Shown piece after piece: positions 43,731 to 55,384 of a stretch of DNA of 64,000 bases; position 1 is the stretch's first letter; the number at the start of each line of letters is the position of its first letter. Position numbers and translations under genes: made by a program. The notes beneath the pieces were generated by a model. It was given only the letters and a program-made list of their open reading frames with translations. It had not been told where the DNA came from and searched no databases. The DNA lies in the NCBI GenBank assembly GCA_036873135.1, contig JAPTYO010000008.1, forward strand, positions 23,723,001 to 23,787,000, given 5' to 3'. The stretch is from Clarkia xantiana subsp. parviflora. Its lineage: Eukaryota; Streptophyta; Magnoliopsida; Myrtales; Onagraceae.

Positions 43731-45335
43731 ATGGCGGATTTGAGTGACCACTCAGATGGCGAAGATAATCTCAATGCAACCGTGGTGACACCAGCGATGG
43801 ATTTCTCGACTGAGATCCACTTCTTCCACCCGTTGTATCTCCATAGCTCTGACAACCCTGGTCAGAGTCTTCTCTCGATCAAGCTCAATGGACAAGACAA
43901 TTATCGGAAGTGGAACCAAGGCATGCAGATTATTCTCCTTGGCAAGAACAAGATTGGCTTCATCACAGGTTTTTGTGCTCGTGACTCCTTTGATAGTAAG
44001 TTTCATACTCTCTGGGACCGTTGCGATGCCGTAGTTCGTGGATGGATTATAAACTCTGTCACTGATGAGATATCCGATGGTATTCTGTACCTTGAGAATG
44101 CCTTCCTTGTCTGGAAAGAATTGCAAGAGAGATTTGATAAGACGAACGGGTCCAGGACCTACCAGCTTCATCGAGAGATTGTTATGTGTAGACAAGGCCT
44201 CGACTCGATCTCTGTGTTCTTTACAAGGCTTAAAAGCCTTTGGATGGAATATGACAATGCTTGTGGTCTCCCTAATGTTCCTCATGATTTGTTCAAAAAG
44301 CATGTTGAACACAAGCAGAATGAGCGATTATTTCAATTACTAATGGGGTTGAACGACACTTTTAGCAACGTTCGCAGCAATCTGCTTATGTGGACCCCCC
44401 TTCCCAGTCTCAATCAAGCATATGGAATCCTTCTTCAGGAGGAAAGTCAGAGGGACGTTACTGCCTCGCTTTCAGTCGTTGATGGAAACCTTCTTTCAGC
44501 AAAAGTGTCTGTCCCCAATGAGTCTAAGCCAAAGAGAGCTCCGAACAATAACCTGCACTGTGACTTTTGCAAGAAGAAAGGTCACGCGATTGATAGATGC
44601 TACTCAAAAGGTTGTGACTTCTGTCAAAAGAAGGGGCACTGTAAAGAAAACTGCTTCAAGTTTGCAGAAATGATGAAGGCAAAGGCGGTGATGGCTAAAG
44701 TCCAGAATGGATCTTCTGGTCTGGTTTCTGATGGATTGCAAGGCTCTGTTTCCACCAACAACTCTCAGGGAAGCGTGACTTTATCAAATGAGCTATTCGA
44801 CAAACTTCTTCAGAAAGCAGGAGGCGGTGTCAACACTGGAAATGTTGCCACTGACATCGCCTGTGAAGAATGCCCTACTCAGGGATCTGGTATGCTTATG
44901 ACTTCCCTTCTTTCTAATAAAATTGATGGTTGGATTATGGATACAGGAGGAAGCAACCATATGACGAAAAATTCTAGTTGGTTATTCAATTATAGATCAC
45001 TGTCTAATGCTAAAGTACAATTGCCAAATGGTTTATTTTCTTTTGCAGCTGGCATTTGTGATTACAAGTTTTCTGATTCAAAAATTTTGAGAAACATATT
45101 ATATTTACCTGATTTCTCTTACAATTTGATATCCGTTTCTCAGTTGGCAAAAGACCTGAATTGCTCTGCTACTTTCTTTCCAAATTTTGCTGTTATGCAG
45201 GACCTCTCAAATGGGAGAGTCTTGGCAAGTGGTAGATTCAATTCAGGATTATATCTTCTTGACACCAGCTGCAATAACTCTGTTTCTTCTATTGCCTTTA
45301 GTACTATTAGTGACAATAAGGCTGTAAACCTTTAG
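43731..45335 (+). pseudogene. gag: Element E Gag and protease
   Basis: Starts MADLSDHSDGEDN. The Gag N-terminal region has LLSIKLNGQDNYRKWNQGMQ, followed by the UBN2-type core (DSISVFFTRLKSLWMEYD). Two Cys-rich knuckles follow, CDFCKKKGHAIDRC and CDFCQKKGHCKENC. Protease has the active site IMDTGGSNHMT near residue 405. TAG at 45333-45335 replaces what should be the Trp of the GAG-pre-integrase motif, since the same frame continues HMRFGYASVNSL. Confidence 0.9.
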
Positions 45336-46330
45336 CACATGCGTTTTGGGTATGCTTCTGTTAACTCGTTACAGCATTTGAATACTTTAAAAAATTTAAA
45401 GAATAAGAACCTTGGTGTTATTGATTGCACTATTTGTCCCTTAGCAAAATTTCCTCATCCACCTTTTGATATATCAAATTCAAGAGCCAATGCTTCCTTT
45501 GATCTTATCCACAGTGATGTGTGGGGACCTTATAAATCAGCCACTTATGATAACAAAAGATACTTTCTCACCCTTGTTGATGATTTTTCAAGAGTTACTT
45601 GGGTTTTCTTAATGGAATTTAAACATAACGTGGCTGAGATATTAAGGTATTTTATTCAGATGGTTCAAACTCAATTTAACAAAACTATCAAGATTTTTAG
45701 GAGTGATAATGGTGGGGAATTTTTTAGCAAACATATTACCAATTTTCTTGATTCCAAAGGAATTCTCCACCAAAGTTCTTGCGCTCAGACCCCTCAACAA
45801 AATGGAAGGTTGAGAGGAAGCACAGACATTTACTTGAAATAGCAAGGGCTCTTAAGCTCCAAGGTTCCATTCCAAATCGTTTTTTGGGAGAATGTATTCT
45901 TACTGCTTGTTACTTAATTAACAGAATGCCTACAAAAGTTTTGGAAAACAAGTCTCCTTTGGAAATACTGAGTGGCATTTCCCCTGATTTAAACCACCTA
46001 AGGGTTTTTGGATGTCTCTCTTTTGGAAAGAATCTGGTGGTGTCTGATAAATTTGCAGCAAGGTCCATACCTGCTGTTTTCTTGGGTTACTCAGATACAA
46101 AGAAAGGATACAAGCTTTACAACCTTGAATCAAAAAGCTTTTTTATAAGCAGGGATGTAAAATTTATGAAAATATTTTCCCTTTCTCTAGTGAAAATCAA
46201 TCAACACTGCCATTCTTCTCTGAAATTGATTCAACCACCCGAGTTGAGGATGGAAGGGCACCCCTGGATGCCCAACCTGAAACTGTTCCAAGCACTGATG
46301 ATATCCCTGGTGATCATGATTCACACATGA
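45336..46330 (+). pseudogene. Element E integrase, frameshifted
   Basis: The pre-integrase region and core read IHSDVWGPYKSATYDNKRYF, LTLVDDFSRVTWVFL and IFRSDNGGEFFS. A shift near 45810, in QTPQQNG, moves the rest to another frame: VERKHRHLLEIARALKLQGS, LINRMPTKVLENKSPLE and FGCLSF. Catalytic Asp, Asp and Glu positions are visible but split between frames. A further shift lies near 46170. Confidence 0.85.
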
Positions 46331-48160
46331 TGATTATGATAGTGATGTCGTCCCTCCCTCAGCAGATGATGATGTTACAACATCTGATGCCCCCCCAATC
46401 TGTTTCTATTGAGCCTAATGCTCCTCAAGCTCACTGGAGATCTACTAGAACCAGAAGAGCTCCTATACATCTTGATGATTATGTGGTTAATGTTGGTACC
46501 ACCAATCATCCCCTACCTGACTATATTGGTTATGAATCAATTACTGCAGCCTATAAGTGTTATCTAACCTCCTTGTCAAAGGATGTAGAACCAACTTCTT
46601 TTGCGGAAGCTCAAATGGATCCAGGATGGGTAGAGGCAATGCAGGAGGAAATAACTGCACTTGAGGAGAATAAAACCTGGGACATTGTGGCTCTGCCTGT
46701 TGGTAAGAAAGCAATTGGCTGTAAGTGGGTTTATAGATTAAAATATAATTCTGATGGCACCCTAGATAGGTACAAAGCTAGGCTAGTTGCAAAGGGATTT
46801 AAACAAATGTATGGTATTGACTATTTTGAATATTCTCACCCGTTGTGAAAATGAAAACTGTCAGAATGGTTTTGTCTTTAGAATCCATAAAAAATTGGCC
46901 CCTCTTTCAAATGGATGTTTCAAATGCTTTTTTGCAAGGGGATCTTGAGGAAGAGGTTTATATGACTCTTCCCCAATGATTTCGTAATCAGGGGGAGAAT
47001 CATACCAATTATGTTTGCGGATTACGTAAATCATTGTATGGATTAAAACAAGCATCCAGACAATGGAATCTTAAGCTTACATAATCCCTTTGCAATGCTG
47101 GTTTCAAACAATCTTATTATGATCACTCTTTATTTACCAAAAATCTAAAGGTGACCAGATGGTTATATTACTAGTCTATGTTGATGATCTTGTAATCACG
47201 GGAAATAGTGCTGATATGATCTCTGATTTAAAAATGACTTTGCAATCCAATTTTAAAATGAAAGATTTGGGAGAATTGCAATATTTTCTTGGTATTGAAG
47301 TTGCTCGATCTGAAAAGGGAATTGTCCTGTGTCAACGCAAGTATTCACTTGAATTAATCTCTGAGGCAGGCTTGACTAGGTGTAAACCAGTTAAAACCCC
47401 TATGGAGATTAATCTCAAGCTAACAAGCAAGAAACATGATGATTTTATTGGTACTAATCTTGATGATAAGGTTTTGGAGGATATTTCTGCCTACAGGAGA
47501 GTTATTGGGAAATTACTCTATTTGACTCTTACACGACCTGACATAGCTTTTTCTGTGCAGCACCTTAGTCAGTATTTACAAGCCCCCAAACAATCACATT
47601 ATCAAGCTGCTTTACGAATTTTGAGGTATATTAAGCTTGAACCAGGTAAAGGAATTTTCTTTCCTTCTAACAGTTCTTGCAGCTTGAATGCTTACTGTGA
47701 TTCTGATTGGGGATCCTGTACTGAATCCAGAAAATCTTTGACTGGTTATATAGTTATGTTGGGAAAATCTCCTGTTTGTTGGAAAGTGAAAAAACATGAT
47801 GTTGTCTCTCTTTCTTCAGCTGAGTCTGAGTATAGGTGCATAAGGCATACAATAGCTGAGTTGGTTTGGTTAAGAGGTCTTCTTGAAGAATTAGGTTTTT
47901 ATCAATCTTCTGCTTCCATGTTGCATTGTGATAATAAAGTTGCCTTGCATATTGCTACAAATCATATTTTTCATGAACGAACTAAACATATTGAGATTGA
48001 TTGTCATTTCTTTAGACAAATGATTTTAAAAGGGTTTGTGCAAACAACTTATATTAAAACAGATGAACAAGTTGCTGACTTGTTCACCAAGGCACTTAGT
48101 TCTAGACAGCATTACTATCTTGTTGGGAAGCTTGGTATGTTGAATATTTTCCAGGCTTGA
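46331..48160 (+). pseudogene. Element E reverse transcriptase and RNase H, broken
   Basis: RT begins with MQEEITALEENKTWDIVALP and [20 protein letters not shown], and is cut by a stop at 46846-46848. Pieces reading [20 protein letters not shown] and SLYGLKQASRQWNLKL follow in shifted frames. From 47159 a long frame holds LLVYVDDLVITGNSADMI, YLTLTRPDIAFSVQHLSQYL and the RNase H motifs AYCDSDWGSCTESRKSLTGY, SSAESEYRCI and EQVADLFTKALS. At least three breaks prevent a full product. Confidence 0.9.
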
Positions 48161-48289
48161 AGGCGTCAGAAACTGGCAATGATGATTCTGCTGTCTGAGC
48201 CAAAGGGGGTAATTTGTTACTCTCATTGGTTGTATTGAACTGTCTGTTTTTATATGTTAGAGCAATGTTGTTAAGCAACCTCTCCCAGA

Positions 48290-48300
48290 TTGAGGGGGAG
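48290..48300 (+). promoter_or_regulatory. Polypurine tract of element E
   Basis: TTGAGGGGGAG directly precedes the TGTTG start of the 3' LTR. Confidence 0.85.
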
Positions 48301-48670
48301 TGTTGACTTTAGCACAATCTGGGCTTGTTGGCTTATTTGAGATCAATGTTGGAATGGGCTTGGCCCGTATTTTTGTTGGCTGGATGGATGGCTGTCGGTG
48401 CAATGGCATTGGGCCTTGATTGTGGGTGAAGCCCAGTTCGAGTATGCTGTGTTGGTTAAGTTGGAAGGTCACTTGAATTTATTCAAGGACTAATATGGAG
48501 GTTATACAAATTAGGGGACCCTTTGAGTTATTAACTCGGGACCCCGCCCTATATATAGGTGAGGATTAGGGTTTCGGCCTTAATCCGATGAGCCGCAAAT
48601 CAGTTCAACCTTTCTTCTTCTTCTTCCCCTTTTCTGTCCAAAATTTGGGTTAGGGTTTCAGAAGTTTACA
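48301..48670 (+). repeat. 3' LTR of element E
   Basis: 370 bp, with about 8 substitutions from the 5' LTR, and followed by CCTCC and then LINE ORF1. Confidence 0.95.
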
Positions 48671-48675
48671 CCTCC

Positions 48676-48856
48676 ATGTTAAATCCTTTTTCCGAGTTCT
48701 TTCCACATGTTACCACGGGCCAGACGGTTCGACTTCGGACATAACTAACTCCAATTTACATACTCGTTCGGTGTGCCCAAGTTTTCCAAATTGAAAACAT
48801 ATATCTGGGAGACGCTCATAGCACACCTTAGCCCAACACATCTCTCCATTGCTTCT
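48676..48856 (-). pseudogene. LINE ORF1, CCHC knuckle piece between elements E and F
   Basis: The minus strand reads CWAKVCYERLPDICFQFGKL, GHTERVCKLELVMSEVEPSG and HVERTRKKD. It is the plant LINE zf-CCHC_4 region. The second Cys of the knuckle is replaced by Phe (CFQFGKLGH). A one-base shift occurs near the junction with the 50865 piece. Confidence 0.8.
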
Positions 48857-49287
48857 TGTTAAGATCAACATTGACTTACCTTCATGGGCCAAGATTAATT
48901 TACCATCAAGGGCTAAGACCAACTCGCCATCATTGGGTCAAGACTTGAAGATTTGGGTTAAGAAGGAGTTGGGCCAAGTTAAAGAAACATCTAGAGAATT
49001 TGGCTAGGTTAATGTATCTAGATAATTCTATCATCTAAGTAGTTTCTAGAGAGTTTCTAGGATCTTAGTCTAGAGATTTCCAAGAGTCTAGAGAAATCTT
49101 TAGGAGATTATAAATAGGAGTTAAGTCATTTATAACAAGTAAGCAACCACCACAACTAGATCCCCACCAAAGTTGTAAGAGTCTTCTATCATATTTAGAT
49201 TAAGATAGTTATATATATACGAGTTCTTCTTTAGTTGGTGAAGTACGGTCTTGGGCAAGTGCAAATAGGCACTTCGTTGTTTTTACA
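48857..49287 (+). repeat. 5' LTR of element F
   Basis: TGTTAAGATCAACATTG to TTTTTACA, with a TATA-like CTATATATATACGAG near its end (49209). The primer-binding site TGGTATCAGAGCC starts at 49288. Confidence 0.95.
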
Positions 49288-49360
49288 TGGTATCAGAGCC
49301 ACCATCGCGGTAACGCGAAACGATTCAAGATCGGGATTGAAGAACTCGGGTACTCTAAAT

Positions 49361-50076
49361 ATGGATGCTGTCGATCGCGTGATTGGACAAGGAATGAAGC
49401 TGCTGAACTCGTCCAATTACCGAATTTGGAAGTCCTGCATAGAGTCATATCTCGTAAGCGAAGAATTGTGGGATGTCGTTAGAGGCAGTGATGCAATCGC
49501 CCCGGAGGATACCACTAGAAATGGTGAAGCGATCAAGCGTTGGAAGCGGAGGAATGCCAAGGCGGAGTTTGCCATGAAGAGATCGATATCGTCAACGGTG
49601 TTTGAGAATATCTCACGATGCACCTCTGCAAGTTCGATCTGGAAGACGCTAGACCATTTATACGACAAGAATAACGAGGCGCGGTTACAGATGTTGGAGA
49701 CGAATCTGGCGAATGCGAAACAAGGTGAGTCGTCGATTGCACAATTCTTTCTAAAGGTTAAGAACTTGTGTTCGGAAATTAATTTGCTCAACCCGGAGGA
49801 GCCAATTTCGGAGGCGCGGATAAAACGGTCAATTATTCAGGGATTACTGCCGAGTATATACCATTTGCTACGTCGATTCAAGGGTGGGTTCAACAACCAT
49901 CTTTGGAGGAGTTTGAGAACCTTCTAGCTTCACAGGAGTCGTTGGCTAAGCAAATGACCGGGGTAAAGCTGGAGGAAGATCAGTGCGCGCTCCTGGCTCA
50001 GATGAAGGAGATTGACACCAGGAAAAAGGTTGGTGGGAATGTGGAGTCGTCTCGCAGGAAAGACTTCAAGTGTTGA
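49361..50076 (+). pseudogene. gag: Element F Gag
   Basis: ATG 49361 opens MDAVDRVIGQGMKLLNSSNY, then WKSCIESYLVSEELWDVV, ASSIWKTLDHLYDKNNEARL and QFFLKVKNLCSEINLL. A one-base shift near 49857 moves the conserved tail IQGWVQQPSLEEFENLLASQ and ESLAKQMTGVKLEEDQ into another frame, which stops at 50074-50076. No zinc knuckle is visible. A Lys/Glu-rich linker continues out of frame to about 50250. Confidence 0.85.
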
Positions 50077-50417
50077 AGGAGCCGATGATAAACAAGTGGT
50101 GAAGAAAGGATCGAGAAGATTGGTAGTTGAGAATCGATCTTTGCCTCAAGATGAAGATAAAGAAGAGTCGGACTTGGAGATGTCTACGGGATTCAAAGTG
50201 ATGTCGTCGTCACCGGGAGTGGAGCGTCGACATGGTATCATCGTTGACTAATAATTTGATTTTCGGTAAAGGAGGAATATACAAGGCATCAAGGGAAGTG
50301 AGAAAAATAGTTTCAAAACCACGAGTCGATCGAGACAGAAAAGTGTGATTGAAGAATCGAGAGCGGCACAGACCGGAGTGCAACATTGATAAGAAGAAAT
50401 AAGAAGGAAAGTCAATG

Positions 50418-50428
50418 TTGAGGGGGAG
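50418..50428 (+). promoter_or_regulatory. Polypurine tract of element F
   Basis: TTGAGGGGGAG, identical to that of element E, abuts the 3' LTR. Confidence 0.85.
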
Positions 50429-50859
50429 TGTTAAGATCAACATTGACTTACCTTCATGGGCCAAGATTAATTTACCATCAAGGGCTAAGACCAACTCACC
50501 ATCATTGGGTCAAGACTTGAAGATTTGGGTTAAGAAGGAGTTGGACCAAGTTAAAGAAACATCTAGAGAATTTGGCTAGGTTAATGTATCTAGATAATTC
50601 TATCATCTAAGTAGTTTCTAGAGAGTTTCTAGGATCTTAGTCTAGAGATTTCCAAGGGTCTAGAGAAATCTTTAGGAGACTATAAATAGGAGTTAAATCA
50701 TTTGTAACAAGTAAGCAACCACCACAACTAGATCCCCACCACAGTTACAAGAGTCTCATATTATATTTAGACTAAGATAGTTATATATATACGAGTTCTT
50801 CTTTAGTTGGTGAAGTACGGTCTTGGGCAAGTGTAAATAGGCACTTCGTTATTTTTACA
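50429..50859 (+). repeat. 3' LTR of element F
   Basis: 431 bp, ending TTTTTACA and followed by CTTCT and LINE sequence. Differences from the 5' LTR cluster around 50745-50790. Confidence 0.95.
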
Positions 50860-50864
50860 CTTCT

Positions 50865-51432
50865 TGGATACCAAAAAATCCGCAGATAAAAGAAGTTTAG
50901 AGTCCACCTCTACCTTGATACAAAGGTAAGAACACATACCTTCGCCATCACAAGAATCATCGACCTCGATCAAGGTGCCAATAGAACTTCCGATAATGGT
51001 CGCATTCTCCTTGCTTAACTTACCCAACTCGAGTCCATGAATTTGAACCCAAAATTGGATGGCACTAAAATCAGTATACTCCAAACGTGATTCTTGCGTC
51101 CATTGCTTCATAGACAAACAATTCCCCTTGATTGCCCACGGGCTATGATCCATAGCATCAACAAAATCATCCTCTTTCGTGAATTCAAACAAAACCACAT
51201 CATGTGTTAGGTCCTTCATCCGAACTTCATCATAGCGTCCTCATGCCCGTTGTAGAATGTTATGGATTGCCGATGTCCGTATTGCTTTATCACTAACAAC
51301 CCTCCCAACGCATCGACGATTCTGCTTAGCGAACGAGGAATCCCCCAAATTTAGCACTGATTTCCCAAGAGTTGTTCTATCTTCTGTTCGGGGATGATCA
51401 TGGCTAGGCTGCTGCCCGTGATGACTCTCCAT
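50865..51432 (-). pseudogene. LINE ORF1, N-terminal piece (DUF4283)
   Basis: ORF1 starts with MESHHGQQPSHDHP at 51432. VVSDKAIRTSAIHNILQRA is followed by an in-frame TGA near 51240, at a place where a Trp is usual. It then reads RYDEVRMKDLTHDVVLFEFT and PWAIKGNCLSMKQW, the DUF4283 RNA-binding-like fold of plant LINE ORF1. IQFWVQIHGLELGKLSKENA follows. It ends at the element F junction. Confidence 0.8.
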
Positions 51433-52207
51433 TTAGCCAGGTCCTGCAATAAAACAGTAAACACAGCAATTAGGGTTTCGACTATGATAAAACAACTGGT
51501 GGAAAAAATTGGGGTTTCCTGGGTAAGATCTGGTGATATGGTGGAAAGTGATATATAGATATGGATGGAATATGAGGTATATGTGAATGGATTATGACGA
51601 CAGATTATGGGGTGGCTTATGGTAGTGGATTATGGGGACCTAAATTAATAGACAATAATTTTCAACGGGAAAGTGATCTATTAGGAAGACAGAATACAAA
51701 CAGTGCACAAATTATCAATTTTGCCGGAAAACAACTCCCCCAATCGGAATAAGAGACGGCGCTCACGGAGAGGGCGGCATTTCTTCACGTCAGGAAGGAG
51801 ACTGGTTGATTCATACATTACATTTTTATATAATATATACGTATAATATATACACATGCGGAGCATATCCACAATGCGAATATCTCTAGAACCCAAACTC
51901 ATTTCATAACACAAGAATCACAGGTCAACTTGGTGAAACGGGGCGGAGCCCGCGGGTCGGCGAGTAACTGTAACCCGCTGTGTACCCTAGCTATTTCATT
52001 CTTGGCCATGTGTCATAATAAATTGATAATACACATTAAAAATAAAACACGCAAAAATTAATTTTAAATCTTAAAATTATCAATTTTACCATTGTTATTA
52101 TCAAATGTAATCCAATAACATTTTTTTTTAGATTTTGTTTTTGGACTGGCCAAAAAAAAAAGATTTTGTTTTTGGCCAAGATGTTTTGTTTTAAGATTAA
52201 GAATAGA
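51433..52207. other. LINE 5' leader and AT-rich flank
   Basis: 51433-51540 is likely the LINE 5' untranslated region. Beyond it no feature is recognised. The LINE 5' boundary and target duplication were not found. Confidence 0.4.
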
Positions 52208-52888
52208 CTAGCCACTAACCCCGCGCACCGCGCGGGAGAAAAATTCAAAATAAAATTAAAATTAAAAAAATCAAGTTATAACGTTGTTTTAAAATTATAG
52301 TATATTTTTTTAATATAAAATTAATTAACCGTAATGCATTTTAATTTAATTAAAGTATTTCATATGAATTATTATTTAAAATATTTTATAGTAGTGAAAT
52401 AATCAACATTATATGTTCTTATAAGACGTCTAGCTAATATAATATAAAAATTAAAATTTTAACATTTACTAATTTTTATTTGTTTATATTTGCAGAGTAA
52501 TCTTAAGTTTTTTCTTTATTAAATTGTTTAATATGTATCAATTAATTACTTAACATAGGTGGATAATTTAACTATGGTATTCATTTAATATATATATATT
52601 TAGGCATTATAGATTATTATAGGATTATATGATTTGCAATTGCATAACATTCTCAATACAAAGTATTTTTTTTGTTCATGCGATCTTATTATACTAACTT
52701 TATTTCAATTTATATTTATATATATGGTAATATTTTTTTTTTGCCAAGGTAATTAATGAATTAGATACATGTTATTAAATACCTAAACTACTATGATTAC
52801 CTTGGCAATAGATTATTTAATCTTATTTTAATTTCTTTCTAAAATATAATCCATGAAATAATTATAAAAAAGTGTGTCATCTATATAT

Positions 52889-52889
52889 A

Positions 52890-52953
<64 letters not shown>
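52889..52953. repeat. (ATT)n microsatellite
   Basis: About 21 uninterrupted ATT units within the Helitron. Confidence 0.95.
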
Positions 52954-54967
52954 GTATATATAATGTATGAATCATCTGATCATTATATGAAATATATCAA
53001 AATTGGTAGTAGAAGAATTCAATATAAATACAAATACAATTAAATCGAACTTTTTAAATTGAAATAAGTCTTTAAAGATTGGATGTTTAGTATCTGAATC
53101 ACTACATTATCACAATGGTGAAGAAGACAACTTAATTTATTCATGAACTTTTCATCCTTGATCCAACTTCAAGTCAACTTTAAGCATGACACAATTGATT
53201 ATCCATAGCTGATATTTTACATAATCACGAAAAAAGTAAGTAAAATATTATGACTTCCATAAGAAGGATAAGTTATTTGATGTCAAGTATAACAGTTAAG
53301 CATTTTTCTTGTTATTTAGTAGCTATGGTATATTCTCTCGTCGAATCATACTATTATTTTTTGCCAAAAATAAAAATCATACCATTATTAGCGTTTAGAA
53401 ATTATATATTTTTTTAGCTATGGTATCTTCTTTCATGATGAAAAATTTCACTTCACACTGAAATGAAGAAAAATCATAAATTAATAAACAGTAGAAAATC
53501 ATATATGAAAACCATAGAGAAAGAGAAGTGTATGGGTGAAGCAGGCAAAAAAAACTTTATATGATAAAAGTTAGAATATTATATATGCATATAAAACAAT
53601 TAATGATGTGTCATACTCATATATTCGTAAAGAACATCATGAATACTTGCTCGATATCTAATCCTATCACTCTTTGAAACTCAATTACGTACACTTCGTA
53701 ATCACCTTATGATCTAAGAATATATAGATGAATAATTTATGTTTGTGCCACTTTGCTCATGTTTATCATGTGTAAGTGGAATGGGTTGAAATTTGAAAGT
53801 GCGTATGAACGAATTAGGTAGTTTTTGAAATGTATGACGAATAAAGCCAGCTGTGTAGGCTACATTACTTGAAGTCGAGAAGAATTAAAAAAAAATGTAT
53901 GGTAATATTAGTTCATCTTTCCTCAGTATAAAGTAAATTCGTATTTATAAGAGATTCATAACAGTCGAAAGTATATATCAGCAAGTTCACTCTCCTTCCA
54001 TTGTAAGGCATGTTCTCTGAAATAAAACACAATAGGATGGTGATTTTGTACGTTTTGGATTAAGTTTCATTTTCTTTTAGTAGAAACTCTACAATGTTAC
54101 ATATTAAAAAAAAAAAAAAAAACTATTTAGATCCATATACAAATCCAAAGAAATCAAGTTATGGGGCTGGTTCACTTACAATATTTGTTAATTTGATTGT
54201 TATTACGTTGCAAATCCAATATATACCATCTTGGACAATATCATAATATATGATTATGATATTGCTGAATAAGAGTAAACATTATAAGTCAATAAAAAAA
54301 TTAAAGTAAAATATGAACACACATAATACATCAAACCAACTAATTAAAAGAGCAAGAATATGTATACCGTGATTAACTGTAACAAAAGACGACTTACAGT
54401 GTGCAGTGATTGTTTGTGGGCTAAGCATGCAAATGGCCTCCTATCGCCATCTTTAATCAAAATCAAGATGTCGAGTATATTATAAATCTCAATTAGAGTT
54501 GATCCATGCATGCAAGATATATCACTATAGTCAAGACTCAAGACCTTTAAATTTGTCGTCGAGAGCAAATTTTTCTTGGGATAAATAGTCTTGAAGGAGA
54601 TTGAAACTGAATTGTAAAAAAAGAATGATGAATAAATAAATTTCAAATAAAGAATTATGCAGTCGATTGTAAAAAACAATTATAGATGAAAATTGGAATA
54701 TTAAATAGGAACGACTCAAGGAACAACCTTACGATATATTGACTAAAACAATGTGGAAGCAAGCCATCGTTAAAAATAAAGTGGGTGAAGCAAAGTGGAA
54801 ACTAATATATATATATACATTGAAACCCTCGATATATAGAATAATAAAGTAATGAAATATTATATTTGCCTATCCTAAAAAAACGTAACAAATATAATAA
54901 TAATAATATAGGGTATCCAAAATTATAATGTATGACACAATATATTCGATTGTTTTGTATAACAATT

Positions 54968-54968
<1 letters not shown>

Positions 54969-55013
<45 letters not shown>

Positions 55014-55056
55014 GATATTTAGTATAATAATTTAGTCTATTTATTGTTATAGTTAC

Positions 55057-55100
<44 letters not shown>

Positions 55101-55101
55101 G
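54969..55101. repeat. (TA)n and (AAT)n microsatellites
   Basis: A TA run at 54969-55009 and an AAT run at about 55061-55101, both within the Helitron. Confidence 0.9.
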
Positions 55102-55384
55102 TTTCTATATAAGTATTGTTTATGTGGCGGCCTATGGTCTTCCGGAACCAAACTGTATAAAAAATGAATTTAAAAGGAAACTTTCAATTAATTTGTTTCT
55201 TTAAATTGCGTAGAGACGAAAATAGGATATACAAATAATTCTTAATTTTGAATCAATCAATATTATATATCTAAATTTAGAGAACCCCTATTAAATTCCG
55301 ATTAAATTAGGCAACGCTGACTGGACAAACTGTCCACGTGTCAGCCAGAGGGCTTCCGATGCCGAATTAATATAATATAGTAGA

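Larger units (their letters stand above)
43148..48670 (+). mobile_element. Element E, full-length Copia retrotransposon in the LINE
   Basis: The 5,523-bp element has two 370-bp LTRs differing at about 8 sites (roughly 2%) and primer-binding site TGGTATCAGAGCG (initiator-Met tRNA type). It has polypurine tract TTGAGGGGGAG and target duplication CCTCC (43143-43147, 48671-48675). Order Gag, protease, integrase, RT, RNase H defines Copia. Several stops and shifts make it inactive. Confidence 0.95.
48857..50859 (+). mobile_element. Element F, 2-kb gag-only Copia derivative (TR-GAG type)
   Basis: Two 431-bp LTRs (about 15 differences, roughly 3-4%) flank 1,141 bp. It has primer-binding site TGGTATCAGAGCC, polypurine tract TTGAGGGGGAG and target duplication CTTCT (48852-48856, 50860-50864). 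The inside codes only for a Gag of the DUF4219/UBN2 type. No protease, integrase or RT is present, so it depends on a partner. It matches the described TR-GAG class of non-autonomous elements. Confidence 0.9.
28400..51432 (-). mobile_element. L1-type LINE on the minus strand, split into four by three LTR elements
   Basis: About 4.3 kb of LINE remains once the three nested insertions are removed. Pieces from 5' to 3' are 51432-50865, 48856-48676, 43147-42816 and 31581-28400. They encode ORF1 (DUF4283 region, CCHC knuckle, linker) and ORF2 (endonuclease, RT, zinc-binding region, RNase H). Each junction is flanked by an exact 5-bp duplication made by the LTR element. The 3' end is truncated within RNase H near 28417; neither poly-A tail nor LINE target duplication was found. 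Confidence 0.85.
52208..55384 (-). mobile_element. Non-autonomous Helitron
   Basis: On the minus strand it begins TCTACTATATTATATTAATTC at 55384, after an A. It ends with a GC-rich hairpin CCCGCGCGGTGCGCGGG, then GTTAGTGGCTAG before a T (52208). TC start, CTRR end, 3' hairpin about 10 bp before the end and A/T host site are Helitron hallmarks. Near the 5' end, GACACGTGGACAGTTTGTCC is a typical Helitron-like word. No Rep/helicase is encoded. The inside is AT-rich with microsatellites and no recognisable captured gene. Confidence 0.75.

Noticed and set aside
49235..49360. Longer Gag start in element F
   Set aside because: That part lies in the LTR and across the primer-binding site; the ATG at 49361 is the first sensible start.
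54344..54679. 111-residue minus-strand frame inside the Helitron
   Set aside because: AT-rich, Phe/Ile/Leu-heavy composition with no motif; a captured gene fragment could not be supported.
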